NCBI RefSeq assembly: GCF_017873175.1
Contig: NZ_JAGGJW010000010.1
Span: forward strand, 1 to 64,000
Direction of reading: 5' to 3'
Origin: Neorhizobium petrolearium
Lineage (GTDB): Bacteria; Pseudomonadota; Alphaproteobacteria; Rhizobiales; Rhizobiaceae
Length of the DNA stretch: 64,000 bases
Numbering within the stretch: the stretch's first letter is position 1; every line of letters begins with the position of its first letter. Both the position numbers and the translations under genes were made by a program. This document shows positions 43,007-51,227 of the stretch, piece after piece. The notes beneath the pieces were generated by a model. It was not told the origin of the DNA, made no database searches, and worked only from the letters and a program-made list of their open reading frames with translations.

Positions 43007-43924
43007 ATGCAGGGAAGGGCCAACGGCGTGAGAAATGTGTATGTGCTTGCCTTGGTCGCCTATGCGGCTTTTTCCCTCACGGATTCGTCGGTCAAGGCTG
43101 CTGGCTCCCATCTATCCGTTTTCGAAACCGCTTTCCTGGTCAACGTCTTCGCGGCGATGACCCTGCTGCTGACGCGCCATCCCGATGAGCAATGGCGGGA
43201 TTTCTGGCGCATCGATCGCCCCTGGGCGGTGCATGGGCGGGCGGTGTGCGGCCTGGTTGCCAGCCTTTGCGGCGTTTATGCTTTCACCACGATACCGCTT
43301 GCCGAAGCCTATGCGCTGGTCTTCCTGGCGCCGCTGTTCGTGACCATCATGTCGGCGCTGGTGTTGAAGGAACAGGTCGGCCCCTGGCGCTGGTCGGCGG
43401 TGCTGGTCGGCTTCGTCGGGGTGCTTCTCGTCGTGAAGCCGGGTTACCAGGCCTTCGAATGGGGGCATCTCGCCGCCGTTGGAACGGGAATTGGCACGGG
43501 GAGCGCGGTGATCATCCTGCGCGGCCTGGGCGGCAGGGCAAAAACGACCAGCATCCTCGGCATGCTGGTCAGCTATCTGCTCGTCATGAACGCGATCATG
43601 ATGTGCTTCCTGGGCGTGCGCGTGCCGACCCTGCGGGAGGCCGCGCTTCTCTGCCTTGCAGGCGTCAGCTACGGCCTCGGCCAATGGGCGTTCGTCCTGG
43701 CCGCGCGCCACGGAAACGCCAACCAGATGGCGCCGATGCATTATTCGCAACTGGCCTGGGCCGTGCTGTTCGGCGCCGCCATCTTCGGCGAATATCCGGA
43801 CGCGCTGGCGATCGTCGGCCTCGCGGTGATCGGCGGCGCCGGGCTCTTTACCGTGGTCCGCGAAAGGATCCGGCATGAGCAGGCCCGCAAGACCGAAGCC
43901 AACGGGCGCCGGCATTTTTCCTGA
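43007..43924 (+). CDS. DMT-superfamily (EamA) transporter
   Basis: A 305-residue protein with ten predicted membrane helices in two EamA repeats (VYVLALVAYAAFSLTDSSVKAAG and the second half starting near HLAAVGTGIGTGSAVIILRGLGG). IPLAEAYALVFLAPLFVTIMSAL and HYSQLAWAVLFGAAIFGEYPD are the usual repeat ends. The GTG at 43028, behind GGGAAGG, is an alternative start. The operator-like site upstream suggests co-regulation with the amide/transketolase genes. It may export a product or import a small precursor. Confidence 0.88.
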   Translation: MQGRANGVRNVYVLALVAYAAFSLTDSSVKAAGSHLSVFETAFLVNVFAAMTLLLTRHPDEQWRDFWRIDRPWAVHGRAVCGLVASLCGVYAFTTIPLAEAYALVFLAPLFVTIMSALVLKEQVGPWRWSAVLVGFVGVLLVVKPGYQAFEWGHLAAVGTGIGTGSAVIILRGLGGRAKTTSILGMLVSYLLVMNAIMMCFLGVRVPTLREAALLCLAGVSYGLGQWAFVLAARHGNANQMAPMHYSQLAWAVLFGAAIFGEYPDALAIVGLAVIGGAGLFTVVRERIRHEQARKTEANGRRHFS

Positions 43925-43966
43925 AAGATCGAAAAAGGAGACGACGGAATTGCTTTTCTCAATATT

Positions 43967-43976
43967 TGATATATCA
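43967..43976. promoter_or_regulatory. GntR-regulon operator TGATATATCA (upstream of otnK)
   Basis: A perfect 10-bp palindrome in an AT-rich island (43961-43987), 45 bp before the otnK start. Identical copies occur at 46767 and 58170. Confidence 0.65.
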
Positions 43977-44020
43977 TGTATTGAAAAATCGAGCGATAAC
44001 GCCGGAACTGGGACAGGCAC

Positions 44021-45307
44021 ATGACGAAAACGATTTTTGGCGTGCTCGCCGACGATCTGACCGGCGGAATGGAGACCGCGGCGATGCTGGTCGCCGCTGG
44101 CCTTGATTGCGCCTTTGTCACCGATCCGGACATGCTGGAGGCGCTCGGCCCCGTCGAAGCGATCGTCGTCGCGCAGAAGACACGCGTGATCGCGCCCGAT
44201 ATTGCGGTGGCGAAGACCGAGCAGGCCGCCCGGGCGCTCGCGGCACGAGGAACGCGGCAACTGTTCTTCAAATACTGCGCCACGTTCGATTCCACTGACA
44301 AGGGCAATATCGGCCCTGTCTCAGACATGCTGATGGAGGTTACAGGGGCTTCCTTCACCGGTTTCTGCCCCTCCGCGCCGGGCCTGAAGCGTACCGTCTA
44401 CAACGGCCACCTGTTTCTCGGCACGGAGCTCGTTTCGGACTCGCCCAAGCGTCGTGATCCGCTGACGCCGATGACCGATCCCGATCTGGTACGGGTGCTG
44501 CAGCGACAGACGAAAATGAAGGTCGGGCTGCTGGCTCACCCGGCCGTGAGCGCTGGCGGCAGTGCGCTCGAACAGGCCGTTGCCGATCAGACTCGCCAGG
44601 GCGTCCGTTATTTCATCACCGATACGATCTACGACAGCGATCTCGATAGTATCGCGGCATTGACCGGCGACTGGAAGCTGATGACCGGCAATGCCACGAT
44701 CGTGCAGCACTATCCGGCGATCTGGCGCGCGAAGGGTCTCCTTCCTGCTGTGCCGCACAAGCGTAATTTGCCGGCGGTCGGGGGTAGGGGCGTGGTGCTT
44801 TCCGGCAGTTGCGCGGAGCGCACGCTGGAGCAGCTCGCCGACTTCGAGAAAAACCATCCGGTGCTGCGTATCGATCTGACGGCGGTCGAAAGCCGGGCTG
44901 CCGCCGGGGAGGTGGCGCTCGGCTGGGCACTGCCGAAGCTCGAAGCCGGTCCGGTCGGCATCTCCACGTCGGCCACGCCGGAAATCGTGGCCTCTGCCCA
45001 GGTGCGTTACGGCCGCGACGGTGCCGCCGCCCTGGCGGAGTATATCGTCGGCGACCTCGCGGTCGCGTTACGGGAGGCGGGCGTGCGGCGCTTCGTCGTG
45101 GCGGGCGGGGAGACTTCCGGCGCGGTGGTCGACCGGCTCGGCATCCGCAGCCTTCTGGTCGGGCCTTACGGCGGGCCAGGCATCGGAACGGCCGTGACCG
45201 AGGGGCCGGACCCCGTCGCGCTGTGCCTCAAGTCCGGCAAGCTCGGGCCTGTCGATCTTTTTACGGCGGCACTCGCCTCGATGCAGAACCCGGAGAAGGC
45301 GGCATGA
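44021..45307 (+). CDS. otnK: four-carbon acid sugar kinase, 3-oxo-tetronate kinase-like
   Basis: A 428-residue kinase of the DUF1537/OtnK family. The N-terminal half starts FGVLADDLTGGMETAAML and has KYCATFDSTDKGNIGP. The C-terminal nucleotide-binding half has AGGETSGAVVDRLGIRSLLVGPYGGPGI. Family members phosphorylate four-carbon acid sugars such as 3-oxo-tetronates, 4-hydroxythreonine-like compounds or 3-oxo-isoapionate relatives. Its stop overlaps the otnC start (ATGA at 45304), so kinase and decarboxylase/aldolase are coupled, as in the known OtnK-OtnC pathway to DHAP. Here it shares an operator with the amidohydrolase and transketolase units, so the true substrate may differ. Confidence 0.85.
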   Translation: MTKTIFGVLADDLTGGMETAAMLVAAGLDCAFVTDPDMLEALGPVEAIVVAQKTRVIAPDIAVAKTEQAARALAARGTRQLFFKYCATFDSTDKGNIGPVSDMLMEVTGASFTGFCPSAPGLKRTVYNGHLFLGTELVSDSPKRRDPLTPMTDPDLVRVLQRQTKMKVGLLAHPAVSAGGSALEQAVADQTRQGVRYFITDTIYDSDLDSIAALTGDWKLMTGNATIVQHYPAIWRAKGLLPAVPHKRNLPAVGGRGVVLSGSCAERTLEQLADFEKNHPVLRIDLTAVESRAAAGEVALGWALPKLEAGPVGISTSATPEIVASAQVRYGRDGAAALAEYIVGDLAVALREAGVRRFVVAGGETSGAVVDRLGIRSLLVGPYGGPGIGTAVTEGPDPVALCLKSGKLGPVDLFTAALASMQNPEKAA

Positions 45308-45951
45308 GCGAACTGGAACTTCGGCGATCCCTCCTCGACGTCGTCGCGAAACTGGAAGACAAGGGATTCAACCACGGCAGCAGCGGCAATGTCAGCTGCC
45401 GGATCGGTGATGATGTCCTCATCACCCCGACCGGCGGCAACAGAGCCAACATGACCCCGGACAAGCTGGTGCGCCTCGATGCCGAGGGCAAGAACGTCGG
45501 CGAGGGCATTCCCTCCAGCGAATGGCACATGCACCTGGCGATCCTGAATGCCTATCCGCATGTCCGGGCGGTGGTCCACACCCATGCCGACTGCTGCGTG
45601 GCGCTTTCCTGTCTCGCCAAGCCCATTCCGGCCTTCCATTACATGATCGCGAGCTTCGGCGGAAACGACGTGCCCTGCGCGCCCTATGCGACCTTCGGCA
45701 CCCGCGCGCTCGCCGACGGCGCGGTTGCGGCGCTCAAGGAGCGCAAGGCCTGCCTGCTCGCTAACCACGGCATGATCGTCGCGGCGGCGAGCCTGCAGCA
45801 GGCCTTCGACCTGACCGTCAAGCTCGAAACGCTAGCCCGCCAATACATTCTCGCCCAGCAGGCGGGCGAATCGGCCATCATTCCCGACGACGAGATCGAA
45901 CGGGTGCTCGAACGCTACAAGGGATACGGCCGCAGCCGGTTGCCGGGCTGA
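45304..45951 (+). CDS. otnC: class II aldolase, 3-oxo-tetronate 4-phosphate decarboxylase-like
   Basis: A 215-residue class II aldolase/adducin-fold protein. Visible family motifs are NHGSSGNVSCRI, LITPTGGNRANMTPDKLV, the zinc pair HTHADCCVAL and CLLANHGMIVAA with the third histidine. OtnC decarboxylates 3-oxo-tetronate 4-phosphate to DHAP. Relatives are sugar-phosphate aldolases. It overlaps the kinase gene by 4 nt and precedes an AroE-like dehydrogenase, giving a kinase-decarboxylase-dehydrogenase trio. Confidence 0.85.
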   Translation: MSELELRRSLLDVVAKLEDKGFNHGSSGNVSCRIGDDVLITPTGGNRANMTPDKLVRLDAEGKNVGEGIPSSEWHMHLAILNAYPHVRAVVHTHADCCVALSCLAKPIPAFHYMIASFGGNDVPCAPYATFGTRALADGAVAALKERKACLLANHGMIVAAASLQQAFDLTVKLETLARQYILAQQAGESAIIPDDEIERVLERYKGYGRSRLPG

Positions 45952-45971
45952 GCCGGAAAGGGGTGCAATCC

Positions 45972-46760
45972 ATGGAGATCACAGGCAGATCGAAGCTGAT
46001 GTTCGTGCTGGCAAACCCCGTGGACCATGTCCGTGCCAGCGCCGTCCTGAACGCTTATTTCCAATCGATCGGGCAGGACGTCGCGACCTCGCCGCTGCAT
46101 GTGCAGCCGGACGATCTCGCGACCGTCGTCGATGCCATCCGGCGGATGGGCAATGTCGTCGGTTTCGGCGTGACGATCCCCCACAAGGTGGCGATCATCC
46201 CGCATCTCGATGCCGTGACCCCGATCGCCGAAACCATCGGCGCCGTCAATTTCGTGAAGCGCACGGACGAGGGATGCCTGATCGGCGACAATCTCGATGC
46301 GCCGGGCTTTATCGCCGGCCTTGCCCGGCAGGGCCATGCAGTGGCCGGCAAGCGGGTACTGCAGGTCGGAGCAGGCGGTGCGGGCCGGGCGACGGCGCTT
46401 GCGCTAGCCCGGGCGGGTGCCGCCGAACTCGTGATCTCCAATCGCGACCGGGCCAAGGCGCAGGCGCTCGCCGAGGCGGTCGCGGCACTTCACCGGGAGG
46501 TGAAGGTGACGGCGGGAGCGGCGTCGGCGGAGGATTTCGACCTTGTCGTCAACACGACCTCGCTCGGCATGAAGCCCGACGACGCCCTGCCGGTCGATAT
46601 CGACCGTATCGGGCCGGCAACCATCGTGTACGACATCATCGTCAATCCGCCCGTTACCCGCCTGATGGCGCTTGCGGAAGCCCGCGGCGCCAAGGCGATC
46701 GGCGGAAAAGCCATGCTCAACGAACAAATGGCCCTTGTCGCCGATTTCATTAGGCGCTAG
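45972..46760 (+). CDS. AroE-like shikimate dehydrogenase family protein
   Basis: A 262-residue protein of the shikimate/quinate dehydrogenase fold. The substrate lysine is in GVTIPHKVAIIPHLD and the paired aspartate in GDNLDAPGF. The Rossmann loop is VGAGGAGRATALALA. NTTSLGMKPDD and GGKAMLNEQMALV are late family signatures. The start at 45972 follows GGAAAGGGG; a GTG three codons upstream is less likely. It is in an operon with otnK-otnC rather than with aromatic biosynthesis genes, so it probably oxidises a catabolic substrate. A different paralogue lies at 61118. Confidence 0.87.
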   Translation: MEITGRSKLMFVLANPVDHVRASAVLNAYFQSIGQDVATSPLHVQPDDLATVVDAIRRMGNVVGFGVTIPHKVAIIPHLDAVTPIAETIGAVNFVKRTDEGCLIGDNLDAPGFIAGLARQGHAVAGKRVLQVGAGGAGRATALALARAGAAELVISNRDRAKAQALAEAVAALHREVKVTAGAASAEDFDLVVNTTSLGMKPDDALPVDIDRIGPATIVYDIIVNPPVTRLMALAEARGAKAIGGKAMLNEQMALVADFIRR

Positions 46761-46766
46761 CATCCG

Positions 46767-46790
46767 TGATATATCAAATATGATATTGGA
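46767..46790. promoter_or_regulatory. GntR-regulon operator TGATATATCA plus half-site (upstream of the ABC/amidase operon)
   Basis: The perfect palindrome at 46767-46776 is followed 14 bp on (start to start) by TGATATTGGA (46781-46790). TATGAT (46779-46784) could serve as a -10 element, so binding would block the promoter of the transporter-amidase operon. Confidence 0.65.
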
Positions 46791-46883
46791 GATCGGCAAA
46801 ACCAGAACGGACCAACCAAGCAGCTGAAACTCCATCCCTTCACCCAAGCCAGACAATAAAAGTGGGAACAGGCTTTAGTGACT

Positions 46884-47993
46884 ATGGCAATGAACAGAGA
46901 ACAGACGGCAGGCGCCTCCATCCGCATCAGCCGTCTGGAAAAGCGTTTCGGAAACGTATCAGCCGTCGACGGGGTCGATATCGACATCTCGGCCGGCGAG
47001 TTCCTTGCGCTGCTGGGGCCGAGCGGCTCCGGCAAGACCACGATCCTGATGAGCCTCGCCGGGTTCGAGTTTCCGACAGCCGGAAACATCGTCATCGGTT
47101 CCGAGGACCTGACCTATGTCCCGGCCAACAAGCGCAATCTGGGCATGGTGTTCCAGAACTACACCCTGTTTCCGCACATGTCGATTTTGGACAATGTCGC
47201 TTTTCCCCTGAAGATGCGCGGCGTCGCGAAGCCCGAACGTTACGCTCGCGCGGAGGAGGCGCTCGCGACCGTTCGGCTGGCCGGTTATGGCGAACGCTTT
47301 TCCAGCCAGCTTTCCGGTGGCCAGCAGCAGCGTGTGGCGCTTGCCCGCGCCATCGTCTACCGGCCGCGCGTACTGCTCATGGATGAGCCGCTGAGCGCGC
47401 TCGACAAGAACCTGCGCGAGGACATGCAGCTAGAAATCAAGAGGCTGCATGCCGAGCTCGGCATCACCGTTATCTTCGTCACCCATGACCAGAGCGAGGC
47501 GCTGACCATGGCCGACCGGGTGGCGGTGCTCAAGGACGGCAGGATCCAGCAGATCGGTCCCTCGCGCGAACTCTACGAACGGCCGGCCAATCTCTTCACC
47601 GCCGGCTTCATCGGCGAGATGAACTTCATCGGCGTGACGGTCGAGAGCGTCGGCGAGGCGATCGCCGTCTCGTTGCCTTCCGGCGAGCACTGGAATGTGC
47701 CGTCGACCTCTGCCGTGGACCCACTGCAAGCCGGGCAGAAAGCGGTGCTCGCAGTGCGGCCGGAACGTCTCCAGATCGGCGGGGAGGGGGCGGCCTTCGC
47801 GTTTCACGTCAAGCTCGCAGATATCGTTTATGCCGGTTCGGCCCTGCTTCTGATCGGTCATCTGCCGGATGGCACGGAGATCCGCGCCCGCCTGCCCGGC
47901 GCATCGGATCTCAGCACGCTCACCCCCGGCGCCACGGCCGTCTTCAGCGTGCCGAAGGAAGCGATCCTGCTTTACGCCGGGGGAGCGAAATGA
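46884..47993 (+). CDS. polyamine-type ABC transporter ATP-binding protein (PotA-like)
   Basis: A ~369-residue ATPase of the spermidine/putrescine class. Walker A is GPSGSGKTT, the Q-loop is MVFQNYTLFPH, the signature is [15 protein letters not shown], Walker B is VLLMDEPLSALDKN and the switch is FVTHDQSEAL. A C-terminal TOBE regulatory domain follows (~280-370, VLAVRPERLQIGG). The start may be at 46884 or 46890. First gene of an operon that continues with two permeases, a binding protein and amidase-like genes. It overlaps the next gene by 4 nt. Confidence 0.92.
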   Translation: MAMNREQTAGASIRISRLEKRFGNVSAVDGVDIDISAGEFLALLGPSGSGKTTILMSLAGFEFPTAGNIVIGSEDLTYVPANKRNLGMVFQNYTLFPHMSILDNVAFPLKMRGVAKPERYARAEEALATVRLAGYGERFSSQLSGGQQQRVALARAIVYRPRVLLMDEPLSALDKNLREDMQLEIKRLHAELGITVIFVTHDQSEALTMADRVAVLKDGRIQQIGPSRELYERPANLFTAGFIGEMNFIGVTVESVGEAIAVSLPSGEHWNVPSTSAVDPLQAGQKAVLAVRPERLQIGGEGAAFAFHVKLADIVYAGSALLLIGHLPDGTEIRARLPGASDLSTLTPGATAVFSVPKEAILLYAGGAK

Positions 47994-48865
47994 CCAGCGG
48001 TATCCGTTCCCAGTTCTGGCATTCGGATGGACGGCGGCTTTCCGGTCTTTCGACGCTCCTGCTGCTTTTGCCGTTTTTCGCGATCATCGCCTTCGTCTTC
48101 GTCTATCCGATCGGCCAGTTGCTCTGGATCAGCTTCACGGAGCCGAAGCCGACGCTCGACAATTATGCCCGCGTCGTCACCAATCCGGTCTATGCCCGCG
48201 TGTTGTTGCGCACGCTGTGGACGGCCGTGCTCGTGACCGGCCTCTGCGTCATCCTCGGCTTCCCGGTCGCCTATTACATGAGCCGCGCGCGGGCGGCGGT
48301 TGCCGCCTTCGTCGGCGTCTGCGTGATCCTGCCCCTCTGGTCGAGCGTGCTGGTACGCACCGCCGCCTGGTCGTTTCTGCTTCAGCGCCAGGGGCTCGTC
48401 AATTCGGGGCTGATGGCGACCGGCATCACGTCCGAACCGCTGAAGTTGCTCTATACCCAGAGCGCGGTCGTCGTCGCCATGGCCCATGTGCTGCTGCCCT
48501 TCATGATCCTGCCGATCTTCGGCGCGCTGCGCAGCATCCCGGACGACTACATGCGGGCGGCGGCGGTGCTCGGCGCGCCCCGGTTCCGCACCTTCCTCGA
48601 AGTGATCCTGCCGCTCAGCCTGCCCGGCATCGCCAGCGGCTCACTGCTGGTGTTCCTGACGGCGCTCGGCTTCTTCATCACGCCGGCGCTGCTCGGCTCG
48701 CCGCAGGAGCTGATGATCGCCACGCTCGTCTCGCAACAGATCCGCGAGGTGCTCGACTGGCCCTTCGCGTCCGCGCTGGTTGGCGTGCTCACCCTGTTCG
48801 TCACGCTGCTTGCGCTGATCTTCAGCAAGACGCTGCGTTTCGACCGGCTGATGGGGGCACAGTGA
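47990..48865 (+). CDS. polyamine-type ABC transporter permease (PotB-like)
   Basis: A 291-residue permease with six membrane helices, a first periplasmic loop starting ISFTEPKPTLDNYARVV, and the EAA loop (MRAAAVLGAPRFRTFLEVILPLSLPG region). Its start overlaps the PotA-like stop (ATGA). It pairs with the next permease. Confidence 0.9.
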   Translation: MTSGIRSQFWHSDGRRLSGLSTLLLLLPFFAIIAFVFVYPIGQLLWISFTEPKPTLDNYARVVTNPVYARVLLRTLWTAVLVTGLCVILGFPVAYYMSRARAAVAAFVGVCVILPLWSSVLVRTAAWSFLLQRQGLVNSGLMATGITSEPLKLLYTQSAVVVAMAHVLLPFMILPIFGALRSIPDDYMRAAAVLGAPRFRTFLEVILPLSLPGIASGSLLVFLTALGFFITPALLGSPQELMIATLVSQQIREVLDWPFASALVGVLTLFVTLLALIFSKTLRFDRLMGAQ

Positions 48866-49656
48866 TGAAACCGTCCATCGACAAAGGATCGCTTGCGCTC
48901 GGCACCTATGTCTATGCCGTGCTGGCCTTCATCGTCATTCCGCTGGTCATCGTCATCCCCATGTCCTTCGGCCAGAACGACTATCTCGAATTCCCGCCCA
49001 AGGGATTCACCCTAAGGTGGTATGCTGAATACTTCAGCAGTCGACAATGGTGGAGCGCCACCTCGCTCAGCGTCGAAGTAGCGTTCCTGACGGCGATCTG
49101 CGCTTCGGTCATAGGCACGGCGGCGACCTATGCGATGGTGCGCGGCCGCGGACGGCTCGCCACGCTGTTCCAGATCCTGCTGATCGGGCCGATCATCGTG
49201 CCGCATATCGCGCTCGCGGTGGGGCTCTATCTGTTCTTCCAGACGATCGGGCTTTCCGGCACGGTCCCCGGTTTCGTGCTCGCCCATACGGTGCTGGCGC
49301 TGCCCTTCGTGGTATTCACCACCACGGCGGCGCTCGGGAAGGTCGATGCGAGCCTGGAGGCGGCGGCGATGAGCTGCGGAGCCTCCCGCTTCTCGGCCTT
49401 CCGACTGGTGACGCTGCCGTTGATCCTGCCGAACGTCGTCAGCGGCGCGCTCTTCGCATTCATCATCTCGTTCGACGAGCCCGTCGTGTCCTTCTTCCTG
49501 TCGGGCGTGCGCTACAAGACGCTGCCGCGCCGCATGTTCGAAGACATCGAGCAGAATCTGACGCCGATCATCCCGGCGATCGCCACGCTGCTCATCGTCC
49601 TTTCCATCGTGGTCCTTCTCGGCGCGCACCTGATGCGATCACGCACCAAGAACTAA
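48865..49656 (+). CDS. polyamine-type ABC transporter permease (PotC-like)
   Basis: A 263-residue permease. LIVIPMSFGQNDYLEFPP-like and FTLRWYAEYFSSRQWWSAT mark the PotC N-terminus. The EAA loop is LEAAAMSCGASRFSAFRLVTLP and FIISFDEPVVSFFLSG is the PotC-type end. The ATG at 48865 shares its first base with the previous stop. A much longer frame from 47869 is an artefact through the PotB-like gene. Confidence 0.9.
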   Translation: MKPSIDKGSLALGTYVYAVLAFIVIPLVIVIPMSFGQNDYLEFPPKGFTLRWYAEYFSSRQWWSATSLSVEVAFLTAICASVIGTAATYAMVRGRGRLATLFQILLIGPIIVPHIALAVGLYLFFQTIGLSGTVPGFVLAHTVLALPFVVFTTTAALGKVDASLEAAAMSCGASRFSAFRLVTLPLILPNVVSGALFAFIISFDEPVVSFFLSGVRYKTLPRRMFEDIEQNLTPIIPAIATLLIVLSIVVLLGAHLMRSRTKN

Positions 49657-49698
49657 CAGGGAAAAACAGCAAACGGCAAAAAACAGAGGAGAACGTCT

Positions 49699-50766
49699 AT
49701 GCCGAAACATACCTGGAAATGGACAGTGGCAGGCATCGCGCTGACTGCGGTGCTCGCCGGCACGGCGCCCGCCATGGCCGAGGATCTGGAAGACCAGATG
49801 GTCATCGCCACGACCGGCGGCCTGATGGGCAATTCGCTCCAGAAATATTTCTACGATCCCTTCACGAAGGCGAAGGACGTGGAAGTCGTTCCAGTGGCCA
49901 TCGAGGTTCCCGACCAGTGGGCCCGTTCCGAAGCGATGATGCGCACCGGCAATATCGAATTCGATATCGTCACCTCGACCGGTCCGGACCTTGTTGCCCG
50001 TACCAACATGCTTGAAAAGATTGATTGCTCCAAGCTGCCGAATGTCCTCAAATACGGCGTTTCTGACGCTTGTACCGAATATGGCGTGGCGCGCACGACC
50101 GGCGGCATGCTGATCAACTACAATACCGACGTCTTCAAGGACAAGGCCCCGAAGAACTGGGCCGACTTCTGGAACGTCAAGGATTTCCCCGGTCCGCGCG
50201 GGCTTCCCGACACGGGCGATCGCGACTGGTGGGTGCCGGTGGCAGCTCTTCTGGCCGACGGCGTGGCGCCGGATAAACTCTTCCCGCTCGATCTTGACCG
50301 CGCCTACAAGAAGCTCGACGAAATCCGTCCCTATGTCGGGGTATGGTGGAAGACTGGCGACCAGGTGCAGCAGATCATGCGCAACAAGGAAGTCGTCATG
50401 ACGATGAGCTATTCCGGCCGCGCGCTGGCGGTCATCAAGGAAGGCGTGCATGCCGGCATGTCCTGGGACGGGGCCATCCGCGACACCGGCTACATGTCGA
50501 TCCTGAAGGGGGCACCGGACAAGAATGCGGCGCTTGCCTATCTCGACTTCTTCTACGCCAATTCCGACGCTCACATTCCCTTCATGCGCGACGTGAACTA
50601 CGCGACGGGCAGCAAGACGGTCATCGACCTGCTTCCGCCGGAAGAACGCAATCTCTACGCGACCTCGCCGGAAAACTACGCGAAACTGGTCAAGCCGGAC
50701 TTCGCCTGGATTGGCGCCCATCGCGAAGAGCTGCGCCAGCGCTGGACCGCCTGGCTGAACCGGTAA
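49699..50766 (+). CDS. polyamine-type substrate-binding protein (PotD/PotF-like)
   Basis: A 355-residue periplasmic protein with a signal peptide (WTVAGIALTAVLAGTAPAMAED). The body resembles PotD-type solute-binding family 1 proteins: MVIATTGGLMGNSLQKYFYDPFTKA, EFDIVTSTGPDLVARTNM and GVARTTGGMLINYNTDVFKDKAPKNWADFW in segments, with NKEVVMTMSYSGRA later. A cationic or amide-bearing ligand is plausible but unproven. It is followed by a hairpin and the small dimethylformamidase-like subunit gene. Confidence 0.9.
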   Translation: MPKHTWKWTVAGIALTAVLAGTAPAMAEDLEDQMVIATTGGLMGNSLQKYFYDPFTKAKDVEVVPVAIEVPDQWARSEAMMRTGNIEFDIVTSTGPDLVARTNMLEKIDCSKLPNVLKYGVSDACTEYGVARTTGGMLINYNTDVFKDKAPKNWADFWNVKDFPGPRGLPDTGDRDWWVPVAALLADGVAPDKLFPLDLDRAYKKLDEIRPYVGVWWKTGDQVQQIMRNKEVVMTMSYSGRALAVIKEGVHAGMSWDGAIRDTGYMSILKGAPDKNAALAYLDFFYANSDAHIPFMRDVNYATGSKTVIDLLPPEERNLYATSPENYAKLVKPDFAWIGAHREELRQRWTAWLNR

Positions 50767-50780
50767 CGGCTTAAAATCCC

Positions 50781-50799
50781 GGGGCGGCCATGCCGCCCC
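50781..50799 (+). terminator. 8-bp GC hairpin after the binding-protein gene
   Basis: GGGGCGGC (50781-50788), loop CAT, GCCGCCCC (50792-50799), then TTTC. It lies 15 nt after the PotD-like stop and ~80 nt before the amidase small subunit. Probably a message-stabilising or partial terminator within the operon. Confidence 0.55.
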
Positions 50800-50876
50800 T
50801 TTCAGACACGGCGTCGAATGATCGGGTATCGCCATGATGTCGTTCCTGACGGCATTTCCGAGAACAGGATTGGAAA

Positions 50877-51227
50877 ATGGATCACACCAGTGACCCCAAT
50901 GCGATGCGTTACGTCATCGATCCGGAGCGGCTCGACCTCGTCGCCGAATTCCGCAAGAGCCCGCTCGGCGTCCACAGTCCGGAGCTGCGCGCCATGCTCG
51001 CCAGGATGCGGTGGGGTAAGGCCCAGGGGCGCCTCGTGCTGGTCGTGCTGGAAGCCGGTAAGGCCTGGCGCCTGTCGCGCATTCCCGAACGCCGCGGCGA
51101 CCCGATGCCCTTCGTCGACGAGCGCATCTTCACGTCGCTGGCCGCGGCGGAATGGCATGTCTTTAAGATCCGCTGGCAGGCCATGACCGGCGTCACGCTA
51201 CCCCCGGAGTATCAAGGTGATCTATAG
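50877..51227 (+). CDS. dimethylformamidase small-subunit-like protein
   Basis: A 116-residue basic protein directly before, and overlapping by 11 nt, a dimethylformamidase large-subunit homologue. Known DMFases pair a ~130-residue small subunit (DmfA1) with a ~760-residue large one (DmfA2) in an (alpha-beta)2 arrangement, and this pair matches in size and order. Visible features are a helical N-terminus (LDLVAEFRKSPLGVHSPEL), a beta-rich middle (QGRLVLVVLEAGKAWRLSRIPERRG) and FTSLAAAEWHVFKIRW. The assignment rests mostly on context. A subunit of another two-component amidohydrolase is the main alternative. Confidence 0.7.
   Translation: MDHTSDPNAMRYVIDPERLDLVAEFRKSPLGVHSPELRAMLARMRWGKAQGRLVLVVLEAGKAWRLSRIPERRGDPMPFVDERIFTSLAAAEWHVFKIRWQAMTGVTLPPEYQGDL

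Noticed and set aside
42800-43111. 103-codon minus-strand frame upstream of the DMT transporter
   Set aside because: It is Arg/Ser-rich, covers the operator and promoter of the transporter, and has no family features.
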